Origin: Basidiobolus ranarum
Taxonomy: Eukaryota; Basidiobolomycota; Basidiobolomycetes; Basidiobolales
NCBI GenBank assembly: GCA_040143965.1
Contig: JASJQH010000107.1
Span: 1 to 29,055, forward strand
Length of the DNA: 29,055 bases
Reading direction: 5' to 3'
Shown here: one piece after another, positions 19,542 through 29,055 of the stretch
How positions within the stretch are numbered: the stretch's first letter is position 1
Layout: every line of letters starts with the position of its first letter
Position numbers and translations under genes: made by a program
The notes under the pieces: model-generated
Database searches by the model: none
Told to the model about the DNA's origin: nothing
Seen by the model: only the letters and a program-made list of their open reading frames with translations

Positions 19542-21285
19542 TTAAACGGGATGTTGATCGTTCTCTTCGTTTTCAATGTCTTCGGCTTCTTTAGGCATCA
19601 CCAAATTCAAGATGATAGCAACGAGGGCGGCAATAGTGAATCCTGAGTTCACAATCATCTCTGCTGAGATAATGAGTCCATTCACCGTAGTATTGGATCC
19701 TTTGTAAGCGGAGAGTGCATAGGAGAACCAGTCATCTTTGATGGTAGTGCCCATTCCAAGAGTCATAGCAGCAGAAGCGATGAATCGATCACGACGAGTC
19801 CACTTGAGATAAGAGAGAATACGAATACCGGAGACCAACACATTTGCAAACAAGAAAGTGGTCATACCATCTAATACTGATTCAGGAATGGCCAAGAATA
19901 CCGATGCTAATTTGGAGAATACTCCCATAAATACAAGGAAGAAACAACAGGCATAACCGGTGGTGAGATTAGCACAACGTGTTAAGGCTACAATACCATT
20001 ATTTTGTGCAAATATTGACATGGGTGGATTGGTGAAAACTCCCGCGAGAAGACTGTTAATTCCATCCGCTAATACTCCTCCTTGAATACGTGTCTCAAAC
20101 ACTGGTCCAGACACTTCTACCCCAGATACATCACAGCATGCAGTAATGGTTCCAATCGACTCGACTGCAATCTACATATAGATCACAAGCATGGGAATGA
20201 TAGCTGGTGTGTAGATTCCGAGTGGGAATGTCTTCACCCAGACAAAAGTCACTACAGGTGCATCATTAATCACTTGGGTGTTCACATATCCAGTAGTCCA
20301 TGAGACGATCAAGCCAACTATAAGTCCAAGTACTACTTCAGCGGAACGCATGAAATGAGAGCCAAAAATATCGAAAAGAATGATGGAGATGAAAACTAAG
20401 AAACCAAGCCCCATGTACTTGATGTCACCCCAAGGAAGAGCATTTGGAGCGCTTATATTAGGACAGAGAGCAAAGTTACCAGTCTTTGGGTGATTGATGC
20501 AAGGACCACTACCACCACCCCAATTCTTCAAACCAGAACCGACCAAGTGAGCTCCAATGAGAGTGACGGTGATTCCAGTGACGAGAGGTGGGAAGAGTTT
20601 ATGAAGTACTTTTGCTGGCACGAAAGAGATCAAGATCATCAAGACTGAGCAAGCCATGGTGGTTCCGAGGAGTGCTCCATACGCTTCTGGACATGCAAGG
20701 TATTGAGTAATCACTCCAGAACTGTTCTTCACGGTTGGACAGAAGCCAGATTCATACATGTACGCAAACGAGGACTCAGCCACAGGCATAATGGTGAACG
20801 AGGTGCCAACAACGGTGATGAGTCCAGTTCCCATGTAGTAGCGAGTTCCTGGGATTCTCCATCGAGTCATCTGGATCATCGAGAGTAAACCGCAGGTGAT
20901 GAGAGGCAGAGATGAGATAAGAGCGATATTCGGTATTGAGGTTCATATGTTGAGGTCCAGGTCCAGAAAGAATGAGTGGTGGTGTGACTACTCCAGCCAA
21001 CATAGCAAGACAATGTTGGAAGCCCATAATAATGGCTACAGCCAATGGTAACCGATCCTTAATTCCAATGAACTTTGCTGGAGCTTGCTTGAGTAGCCCG
21101 GGCAAGTTAGGGAGACAAAGAAAGCCAAAGTCATATTCGCCTATCCAGCCCTGTCTAGTGCAGAGATTTCGCATATACCACTTCAGGTTACTTTCTTCAT
21201 CGCCGGGGTAAACAGTTGGTTCAGTAGAGATATAGTCATTGCTGTCGATGCCAGAAACTACTCCTTCTTTTTTCTCAATTGGCAT
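19542..21285 (-). pseudogene. Xanthine/uric acid permease (NCS2/UapA-type), disrupted
   Basis: The region spans the full length of a UapA/UapC-like H+ symporter for xanthine/uric acid (about 581 codons). Family landmarks are intact: MGFQHCLAMLAG in TM1, GTRYYMGTGLITVVGTSF, the signature AVESIGTITACCDVSG, and FAQNNGIVALTRCAN. Two lesions break it. At about 20900-20910 the reading shifts: residues ..YLISAS and LITCGLLSMIQ.. lie in different frames, consistent with loss of 2 nt in a CTCTCT tract. At 20172-20174 an in-frame TAG replaces a residue between VIYM and IAVESIG. Everything else is open, so this is either a recent pseudogene or carries sequencing errors. The start is ATG 21285, giving the acidic cytosolic N-terminus usual for the family. 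Confidence 0.85.
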
Positions 21286-21929
21286 TCTCCAGTTGTTTGT
21301 TGAATGATGTTAATGCACCGTTGCGAGGCATTCTTATATATGTGCTTTAGTGCCAGTATAGCCTGCTAATAAGTTTATTTACCAGGCATTGACCTTGCTG
21401 ACGATAGTTTCTCCACAAAGCTTTAAATATTAAATTCTGTCACATTGGAGTATGATGTGGCGAAATACAGAATTATTGGACTGGTTTACTACACCACCAT
21501 ACCCCCTTCATTCAGAACCAGTTTACACTAAACTTGAGATAAGTGAAGCTTTGAACAACGATGAAATCAATACACTATGTAAAGATAATCGAATCACAGT
21601 TTCGCTAGGTTAACATATACAACAAATCAAATAATGTGTATGGGATAGAATCAAGAGTACTAATATGTTTATGATATACACATCTATCTCAAGGTGAACA
21701 ATACATATCAAATCAAACATCTTAGAAACACGTACAAACAGTGCAAAGACAAAATGGATTCGAAAGCACGGAAAATCCAACCGAGATATAAAGGTTCAAA
21801 AATGAAAAAAGGAATTAAAACTTGGGCGATGCATGCCAATAATAATAATAACAAAAGGTACAGGAAGTGAAATAATGGAAAATGGCGACGGTGAATGGAG
21901 GAGCAGGGGCGTTGATGAATCTACTGCAT
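21286..21929. other. Intergenic between permease and PPR genes
   Basis: This is the upstream region of the permease and the 3' flank of the PPR gene, both on minus. It is AT-rich, with a short AATAATAATAATAAC run at about 21838-21852. No gene or repeat is supported. Confidence 0.5.
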
Positions 21930-24137
21930 CTACATGCTTTCTTCTAAAGATTTCCGGAATTCAGGATAAAGTTTAGGGTGTTCATTTTCAATAAATACTA
22001 CCATCTCCTCGATACCCAATGGGTACCTGTCCTTAAGTTCTGTATACAAGGTTCTCCACGTCTTCAAAGTAGGCTGGATGTTGAGTGCTTTCATATCGTG
22101 TGTAAAAGCTCGGGTGGCTTCGGAATAATTTCCGCAACGACATAATGCTTCCAAGTAGGAATTGAAGTTGTTTTCAGTGATAGGATGATTAGTGACTTCT
22201 AGTTGACTCCAAAGATCTCTGAGACGATTGTAGTCCTGGTGGTATCCGCAGGAATCTAAGAGAGCTGAAAGTGGAGCGGCGAGTTTCTCTTTATCGGAGA
22301 ATTGTCTCTTTGCTTGGTCCCAAATGTTGAATACTTTCTCAAGATCTCCGGTGAGGTTATAACAATTCATCAAGATTCCGTATGTAGTTGGGTTGCCGCG
22401 AATTCCGCGAAATTGAGTTTCCTCATAAATTTCTAAAGCGCGAGGGATATCTCCATTCTTGGAGTAACCATTGATCAAGGTATTGTAAGTATTGATATTG
22501 GGGAAAATCCGTGCGAACTTCATTTCTTGGAGGACTTCGTGGCATTTTTCAAGAGAATGGCATTCGAAATAGGCGTTCAGCATCGTGTTAAATGTGATCA
22601 CATCGGGGGACACCTTACGTTGACACATATTATGGTATATTTCCCTCATTCCCTCCAAGTTGAGGTTCTTGGCATAAGCATTGATGAGGGTGTTGTAGGA
22701 TACGATATCACAAAGATGCCTAGCTTGCATCTCATTGAAGAGTTTAACTGCGTGATCAAGCTTGGAGTTCTTTACATGGCCATTGATGAGGGTGTTGTAG
22801 GTAATAGTATCAGGGCGGATGTTGAATCGCGCAAAGTTTTCCAAGAACTTGGTAGCCTCCTCAAGTCGAGAGTTTCTCACATACGCATTGACAATAGTAT
22901 TTAGTGTGATTACATCCGGCTGAGTGCTTCCGGAGGCCATTTCATTGAACAGACCCATTGCTTCGTCGAAATTTCCTTGCTTCAAATGAAGATTAATCAA
23001 AGTGTTGTATGTGACAATGTTACGAGGGAGTTGACGCGTCTGCATCTCATGATGAAGAGCCATGGCTTGCTCGATATTGTAGTTTTTGGCGTGTCCGTTG
23101 ATGAGGGTGTTGTATATCAAAGTATCTGGAATGATATTTCGACGTAACATCTCTTCGTAAATCTTCATGGCGCTGTCAATGTCTTGATTCTTAGCATAGG
23201 CATCAATCAAAATACTAAATGTGACTACGTTGGGTTGAACATTTCGGTTTAGCATGGTCTCGAACATCTTATCTACTCCTTCCATGGAGCTCTTTTTAGC
23301 AAAAGCGTTCAAAAGTGTATTGTATGTGACTGTATCTGGAGTGACATTATTGGCAATCATTTCGTCGTAGGTGAGGATGGCTTGATCTAATCGGTTGTAT
23401 TTGGAGTAGATATCAATGAGGATGTTATATGCCGAACTATCAGGACGTACATTGGAGTTCCGTAATGCCTTGTGTACTCTCGTGGCATAATCAAGCTTGC
23501 GTTGGCGTTTACAAATGTTAAGAAGGATGTTGAAAGTGACATTGGTAGGTCCGATATTCTGCTGTAACATAGTGTCATAGACGGAGAAGGCTTGTTCCGG
23601 ATTGATCTTGCCCGTGGCGTTGATCAAGTCATTATATATAACTGCATCGGGTTGAACTCCTCTATCGATCATCTCTAAAATTAGCGACTTGGCTTCACCA
23701 ACTTGGCCGCGTTTGGCATAATGCGAAACCAAAGGGGAGTAATCTCGAGCGTTTTTAAACATTTTTTTGGCGTCCAATTGATCTATACAAAAAACAACAT
23801 GGGCACAACGGCGCTGGATTTCACCCGATTTCCCTTTGAAACCGTTCAATAACTGGAGTAGACGAGACAATTGGTTGGCAGTTAGTTTACTTTCAAGTTG
23901 GTTATCCATCATAAATTTGAAAGCGTTCCAAGCAGCATCAGCGTTTCTCTGTACAAGGGCATTTTGAAAACTAGCAACCACTGAACCCAGATTAGAACTT
24001 TCAACCGTATTATGAGGAGGTTCATTTCGAGTTAAAATAAGTGGTGATTGAGTAGCGATATTCTTTTGATCGGAACGTTTCTTTAAAAGAAGTGAGGGAA
24101 TAGACCTCTCTGGAAATAGTGTGAAACGTTTGAACAT
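21930..24137 (-). CDS. Mitochondrial pentatricopeptide repeat (PPR) protein, P class
   Basis: A single exon of 735 aa. PPR proteins bind specific single-stranded organelle RNAs and govern their stability, processing or translation. From about residue 129 to 600 there is an almost unbroken tandem array of about 14 repeats of 35 residues with the canonical cores VTYNTLINAYAK..., EMxxRNVxPD; further degenerate repeats fill the C-terminus. The N-terminus (MFKRFTLFPERS...) is basic and Ser-rich, compatible with a mitochondrial presequence. ATG 24137 is the first in-frame ATG; upstream in-frame codons to 24188 start only with TTG. The many canonical repeats look plant-like; fungal PPRs are usually degenerate. 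The target RNA is unknown (see findings for a code-based guess). Confidence 0.93.
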   Translation of the reverse strand: MFKRFTLFPERSIPSLLLKKRSDQKNIATQSPLILTRNEPPHNTVESSNLGSVVASFQNALVQRNADAAWNAFKFMMDNQLESKLTANQLSRLLQLLNGFKGKSGEIQRRCAHVVFCIDQLDAKKMFKNARDYSPLVSHYAKRGQVGEAKSLILEMIDRGVQPDAVIYNDLINATGKINPEQAFSVYDTMLQQNIGPTNVTFNILLNICKRQRKLDYATRVHKALRNSNVRPDSSAYNILIDIYSKYNRLDQAILTYDEMIANNVTPDTVTYNTLLNAFAKKSSMEGVDKMFETMLNRNVQPNVVTFSILIDAYAKNQDIDSAMKIYEEMLRRNIIPDTLIYNTLINGHAKNYNIEQAMALHHEMQTRQLPRNIVTYNTLINLHLKQGNFDEAMGLFNEMASGSTQPDVITLNTIVNAYVRNSRLEEATKFLENFARFNIRPDTITYNTLINGHVKNSKLDHAVKLFNEMQARHLCDIVSYNTLINAYAKNLNLEGMREIYHNMCQRKVSPDVITFNTMLNAYFECHSLEKCHEVLQEMKFARIFPNINTYNTLINGYSKNGDIPRALEIYEETQFRGIRGNPTTYGILMNCYNLTGDLEKVFNIWDQAKRQFSDKEKLAAPLSALLDSCGYHQDYNRLRDLWSQLEVTNHPITENNFNSYLEALCRCGNYSEATRAFTHDMKALNIQPTLKTWRTLYTELKDRYPLGIEEMVVFIENEHPKLYPEFRKSLEESM

Positions 24138-24944
24138 TCTCAACTGTAAAATAAGGGATTTCCGAACTGTTGTATTCCAAAGGAGCAAGTCACCATGTAG
24201 CTACTATGAACCAAGGAAATAATTCACTTCATTGGATCTCATGATTAATTTCACCCCCATCAAATCTCGTTTGCCCCGAGCGAAAGTTTATCCTACTTTG
24301 TAATCTCTATATTCATATTGCCCCATTTAATTTAAAAAATTGCCACATATACATAGAAATCATTAAAATTAGACTCTCTTGGATTACCGCAATTCCAAGT
24401 TACAAAGCACCACGTACTTTGGTGATACAAGCTTTGCTTCCTCACTAGGTTTCGTTTCGCGACTTGGCTATTTCCCATCCTGATATGTAAGATCGGCTTT
24501 ACAAAACCTGATAGTGTGACATAGCAATTGATCAATGGATAACCAAGATTCTATGGGATAGTGACAACAAGAATCGACAAAACATAAAATAGCGCTATGA
24601 AATTTACCCAAAAACCGTGTGAAAGCCCTACATTGCAAGTGGATGGAAATCCTATTCATCTTTAGCGTTATTCATGGTTAGGAGATACGCAGGTGTGGAG
24701 CTGTATCCGAGTAGGTATCCGATTTTTCTTGTGGTAACTTTATTTCATCGAATGCATTGATTATATTATAAGGTGCAGAGATTGAGGAACTACAAAAGGT
24801 TTATATGAATATAATTGATATACGATAATAAACAATGACTTGGGACGTATACTGTTGGAAGATAGGATGGTGTGAAGATTTGTAGAGATATAAACGAAAC
24901 CCTCGTAAAGCTGATCGGGATTAATCCAGCAAAAATCCCCTTTT
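24138..24944. other. Intergenic; no gene supported
   Basis: About 800 bp, upstream of the PPR gene and downstream of the cotransporter. Two overlapping minus-strand open frames (about 24332-24535 and 24468-24659) lack recognisable family features and are not called. No RNA gene was seen. Confidence 0.45.
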
Positions 24945-27900
24945 CTAAAGGTGTGTGGTGACCGTCATGGATTTGGCATGGATCAGGAAAGTGGGTGGAA
25001 GATCCTTGACCAAAAGCTTTAGATCACCCATATAATATTCACACTTCTCTTGGTCTTCGCAGGTGCCGGCGTCTGGTGCTGGTAACGAGGTGAAGAGAAT
25101 CGAGGTGTCCTTGGAACGTAGGCGCATCAATTCATTCAGAATAATATTTTGAGCATGCGGGGGAAGATCGTTGAATTCGGTGGAGGAGTAATTGCTAGTG
25201 GCAACTGATCCAGTGGTTGAGGGTGGGACACTGTGAGTCTGCTCCTCCTCAATATCTTCTATGTCGGATAAATCCGAATCCTCACTCAAGTGATCGTCAC
25301 CACGTTCTGGGATGGGTACATTAATCTTCATCCCTACAACGCCTGATTGCGAATAACTTAATGAAGATTGGCTAAAGTTCTTCCCGGATGAGCGCAAGTA
25401 TTGAGAAGAACTACTTTCAATTGGCATACCACCCGATTCTTCGTCTATAGTGCCGTTTTGTTGTGACGACTGCTCCAAATGGTCGTTCTTATTGGAGATA
25501 TGCTTCCCTTTAACAATGGCTGAGTATGATGTGAGTTCTTCGCAATCTAACCAGAATACATGAAGTTCTGCTTCTACTCTCAAATTCTCTAGTAATGTCT
25601 CAACTCTTCTTCTCTCTTCTTCAACATCACGCTGGTGTTCTACAAAGCACATCACACGAAGGATGAAGCTTTGTTTCCAGTACGGGACCATATGCAAGAT
25701 ACATCCCATTTGAAGTACCATAGTATATGTATCAAAGTTGGTCAAGTATCCATTTTCGTTATACGCACTTGGAATGGACAATTGAATTGGCCACATATCT
25801 ATGTATTTCTTGCGAGATTTGTGGTCTGTATGTGTGGAGAAGAGGTTACTATTATCATCTAGAGGAGGCAAGTCTCTAAGATTGGAGAATCCGTGTGCAA
25901 TTGCCACCGCTTTGTTCAAAGCTAAGGTATCCTCAATGATAGAGACATAGTCAGTAATAGATATCGGGGTTTCTTTTCTGTTTCTATCGGTAGGGAGAGA
26001 GCCAACGATTGGAATTGAAACATGCTTCTTTTTAGTATTTTGACTAATTTCTTGACTTGAGGAGTTAAAGAACCCGAGAACCACAATGTTAGGGCGCATT
26101 CCACCAAGACCAGAGCCCTAAGAAAAGATTCAACGGTTATTGATTCGAAGAAGGGGAATGGTTTACGGATATGGATACTTACTACAATAAGATTCCGGGC
26201 TCCAAATCTTTCTGAATCAGAGATGGTAAGTTGAACAAAAGCCTTGATCTGTGTTATATCCACGAATTTCAGCCAAACATTTTGTTGTTTTCTGAATTCG
26301 TTCAAGTTGGTGCGAAAGTCCCCTTTCAGAATATGACCCAAAATGTACAAAGACCCTTTCTTGAGAGAGTTGCAGAATTGAATCAAATGGTAGTTGCTTC
26401 TTGGGTTATTGACCAAAAGAAGAATCTAAAGTAGTAGACTAGTTTAGCCTTTCTCAAGGTGTAAATGTATTGTATTTCATGTGCTACCTGAGGACGCCAG
26501 AATTTCACATGCTCCTTGCGAGTGTCGAGTCTCAATAGGTACTTACGAACTTGGTGATAGATCAGACTCTGTGTGACATCTCCCCAAGACTTTGGCAGGG
26601 TAGTGTAATGAATTACTCCAAACATAATACTCATGAATGCAGTTGAAAGAGTGGCCAGCAACGGATCAATAATGAAAATAGTAGTAAAGCACAAGGAAAC
26701 TCCAATAAGCCCAGTGTACCACTTGAAATGGTGGAAAGAGGGCCTGAAGTTGGGTGCAGAGCCAATCTTGAGCAAAAAGCAAGCCAGGTTGGTGATTCCA
26801 AAGGTAAGAATGGTTAGGATAGTGAAGTACGGAGCCACGATTCCGATACTCCCAGTAAACAATAGTAGTTGGATCAAAATGTAGGAAAAGATGATGGCGT
26901 AGGTAGGATCATCAGATCTGTCAGTGCCTTGATCGAATAAACTCAATATCGGGATGAGATGATCTCTAGATAAAACAATTATTTAAGTCCTAATTGAGCA
27001 GCAATAAGGTTGCAGAGGACTTACCTTGCAATGGCTTGAAGAATCTTCGCAGATGATATCAAAGCACTGAGCGTAGCAAAAGTAGCCGTTGCAAATGCGC
27101 CAGCAACAACCATAATGGGAAGGACGGAGATATCCTGAAGAATACTCAATCGCTTGACGAGAGTCTCTTTGGTAGTAGAAGCAGCCAACATGATGTTGAT
27201 TATCATGTAGAGCATAAACGTAACAACTACTGCAGCTAGAGTTCCTTTGGGTATTGACTTACTAGGCTTGCGAAGATTGCCAGACATCGATGTTCCTAGA
27301 ATTCCTTCTGATTAATATGGTTCTGAGGTGATGATTAATGAGAGTCGAATTACCGGCCATAATTCCAACAAAGCATGGAAACACCAAAGCAAATATGCTT
27401 TGGTAATTTTCAACCTTGTCTGGATTTTCTGCCGAAGGTAAGTAACCAGGCCACAGATTCTCTTTTAAAGTTTCCATGCTTAGACCAGTATATTCAATGT
27501 CGTTGTCAATGTCAGTAAAAGGGGATCGAATGAAGAAAGAGAGAAAAATGATCAACGTCGACACGAGAATTATGAATGAAAGGAATATCGAAGTTCTGGC
27601 GAATAACTAGAGTGTGGTATTAACATGTTGTAGGTAAGATTAGTACGTATATGTTGATGAGGGGTTGCTAGGTGCTTACCTTGGATCCAATGAGGCAAAC
27701 ACCAGTACAGCACAAAAGTAAGACCGAACTATAGAAAAAGTTACACCACTAAAAAGAAAATACGCAGAAATTAATGAATCCATCGAATAAGGCTTATTAT
27801 GCAAATGCAATAGCTTACTTTTCCCTCTGGCAAAACGTTTAACATGGCGCCTTGTTGCTCTCCGAAAGTTGATATCAAGGGTTGAACAAAAGCTAGCAAG

Positions 27901-28500
27901 TTGATAACTCCACCAAGGATAGTTCCGACCCAAAACACCAGTCCAATACTACCACCAAACTCCGGTCCCAGAGATCGTGATATTAAATAATAAGGACCTC
28001 CTCCTAAAGGATATTAATTCTATTTAATAAACAAATCAAGAATCTGAGGATGAAGACAAAAATATCGTACCACGAACTGTTCCGTTTGCTGAGATGGCTG
28101 AAATAGAAAGAGTGGTGAAGTATGCAATAAGGTAGCCAACAATAAACATAACAAATGTTTCGACTAGACCAGCCTGTCCGATGATGTAACCTTGGCGAAC
28201 AAATAGCATTATACCCCAGATGGACAGACATACAGGAACAAATACACCTTCAAAAGTTCCTAATTTTTCGCGGTCTGGATTTATTCCAAACAAAGAGAGT
28301 AGTGTGTTTTGTCTTCTCTTTCTACGATATTTCAAGTCTTTTCTCCGACCTGGAGGTAAATCATCGGCTACCGAAGTAGAGAATTCTTCAGGAGGTGAAT
28401 CGGGTAAAGGACTAAACTGTACAGTTGGTTTGTTTCCCGACTCTAACCGACGTTGTAATACGTCTATCTGATTTCCAACTCTGCTAAGAAACTTTGACAT
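24945..28500 (-). CDS. VHC1: Vacuolar cation-chloride cotransporter (SLC12/CCC family, Vhc1 type)
   Basis: Eight exons (minus: 28500-28071, 28003-27819, 27748-27680, 27606-27354, 27295-27025, 26965-26488, 26425-26183, 26117-24945) give 1033 aa; the yeast homologue Vhc1 is about 1100 aa. It couples K+ and Cl- movement across the vacuolar membrane (by homology with Vhc1). The cytosolic N-terminus is about 75 aa. The APC-type core opens LGTFEGVFVPVCLSIWGIMLFVRQG, followed by SANGTVRGGGPYYLISRSLG (ion-site region, completed by the first splice), FPCFVGIMAGTSMSGNLRKP and ISSAKILQAIARDHLIP. After about 12 membrane segments comes the long cytosolic domain: WRPQILLLVNNPRSN, GLGGMRPNIVVLGF, TNFDTYTMVLQMGC and DVEEERRRVETLLENLRVEAE. 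ATG 28500 is used; upstream in-frame codons begin only with TTG. Confidence 0.95.
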
Positions 28501-28786
28501 GATAAATATATATATCAAAGTTATCGATGAGCAAGTTCTTTATAGATAAACTATTTCTTTGTGATAAGTAGCTTTCGAATTCAAGTGTGTAAGAGATTAC
28601 AAAAAATGATAGTAACTGAGGAGAAGGGAGAAACCGCAGGAGTGACTACCAAGTGCAAACAGTTTCCAATTTTCCCCATTAAAACACTGGTCAATAAATA
28701 AATTAGTCTAACCATGAATGTGTCATGTTGCAATGCATTAATTTTGAATTCAATAGCCAAATATAAATGGCACATGGTTTCCATAT

Positions 28787-29055
28787 ATGGACTTCAATTT
28801 TTTCCATTCTATACACCTTCATTGCTTTAGAGTGTTGTCGAGAACCACCGATGTACCAGACAAGTAAGTTTCTTATGTTTGTCACGCAATATATCTACTT
28901 AGTAAACGATATGATGTTTATTGGGATGGAATAAATAATCCTTGCAAAGAAACATTGCTGGATATAATCCGAAGAAATACAAGGCAAACGGATGCTAACA
29001 AAATACATTTAGAAGGCTTAAAAGCTGATAAAAACCGGCTTCAATCCTTTATAAG
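28787..29055 (+). CDS. Possible 5' end of an unrecognised gene, cut by the window edge
   Basis: ATG 28787 opens 25 codons plus 2 nt, ending at a perfect GTAAGT donor (28864). A TTAG acceptor at 28899-28902 restores an open frame of 50 codons to the end of the window (..KRYDVYWDGINNPCKETLLD.. onward). The join keeps phase and the second part has a coding-like composition. Against it, the intron would be only 39 bp, shorter than all others here (54 bp or more), and no family was recognised. The first exon could be wrong even if the second is real. Confidence 0.4.

Noticed and set aside
20160-20180. A tiny intron removing the TAG in the permease
   Set aside because: The only GT..AG pair around it is 15 bp apart, too short to be spliced.
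22527-22904. 125-codon plus-strand frame inside the PPR gene
   Set aside because: It is antisense to the PPR array; its apparent internal repetition only mirrors the PPR repeats.
24332-24659. Two overlapping minus-strand frames of 63-67 codons
   Set aside because: There are no family features. A 57-bp GT..AG intron could be drawn, but the spliced peptide matches nothing known.

Overview
The window looks like nuclear DNA from a fungus. It is moderately AT-rich and gene-dense. Most introns are 57-86 bp with GT...AG ends and a GTAAGT-like or GTATGT-like donor. Several genes are typical of fungi: NCE101, a Vhc1-type cation-chloride cotransporter, a PMT protein O-mannosyltransferase and a proteinase K-like subtilase. 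The intron density, the TTAGGG-type motifs and a PPR protein with many canonical repeats suggest an early-diverging (zygomycete-grade) fungus rather than a yeast. That placement is inference. No prokaryotic operons, viral genes or tRNA/rRNA genes were recognised.

Layout, left to right: L-serine/threonine dehydratase (+, 3 exons); secreted histidine acid phosphatase (-, 3 exons); flavodoxin-like NAD(P)H:quinone oxidoreductase with a long basic tail (-, 4 exons); a tiny two-exon NCE101 gene (-, 59 aa); secreted subtilisin-like protease (+, 2 exons); an unrecognised 152-aa protein (+). Then comes a gene-poor interval of about 2.4 kb (9387-11777) holding three copies of a 190-bp repeat with no indels between copies. 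Next: a 12-exon PMT gene (+) with an acidic tail built of 51-bp repeats; an 11-exon carnosine N-methyltransferase-like gene (-) with a His-rich N-terminus and micro-exons; ribosomal protein uS11/RPS14 (-), head-to-head with S-methyl-5'-thioadenosine phosphorylase (+); a xanthine/uric acid permease (-) broken by one frameshift and one in-frame stop; an intronless PPR protein (-); an 8-exon Vhc1-type cotransporter (-); and possibly the 5' end of another gene (+) running off the right edge.

The genes are mostly unrelated housekeeping and transport functions, and no gene cluster is evident. All exon joins given were checked by hand for reading phase and for fit to family motifs; each spliced total is a whole number of codons. 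The most unusual structure is the 190-bp triplet at 9781-11124. Each copy has a conserved AATAAAA exactly 6 bp before its left end, imperfect terminal complementarity and internal hairpins. On the minus strand each has a B-box-like motif and a T4-T5 run just past the conserved block. A Pol III RNA gene family, a SINE and a MITE-like element all remain possible.
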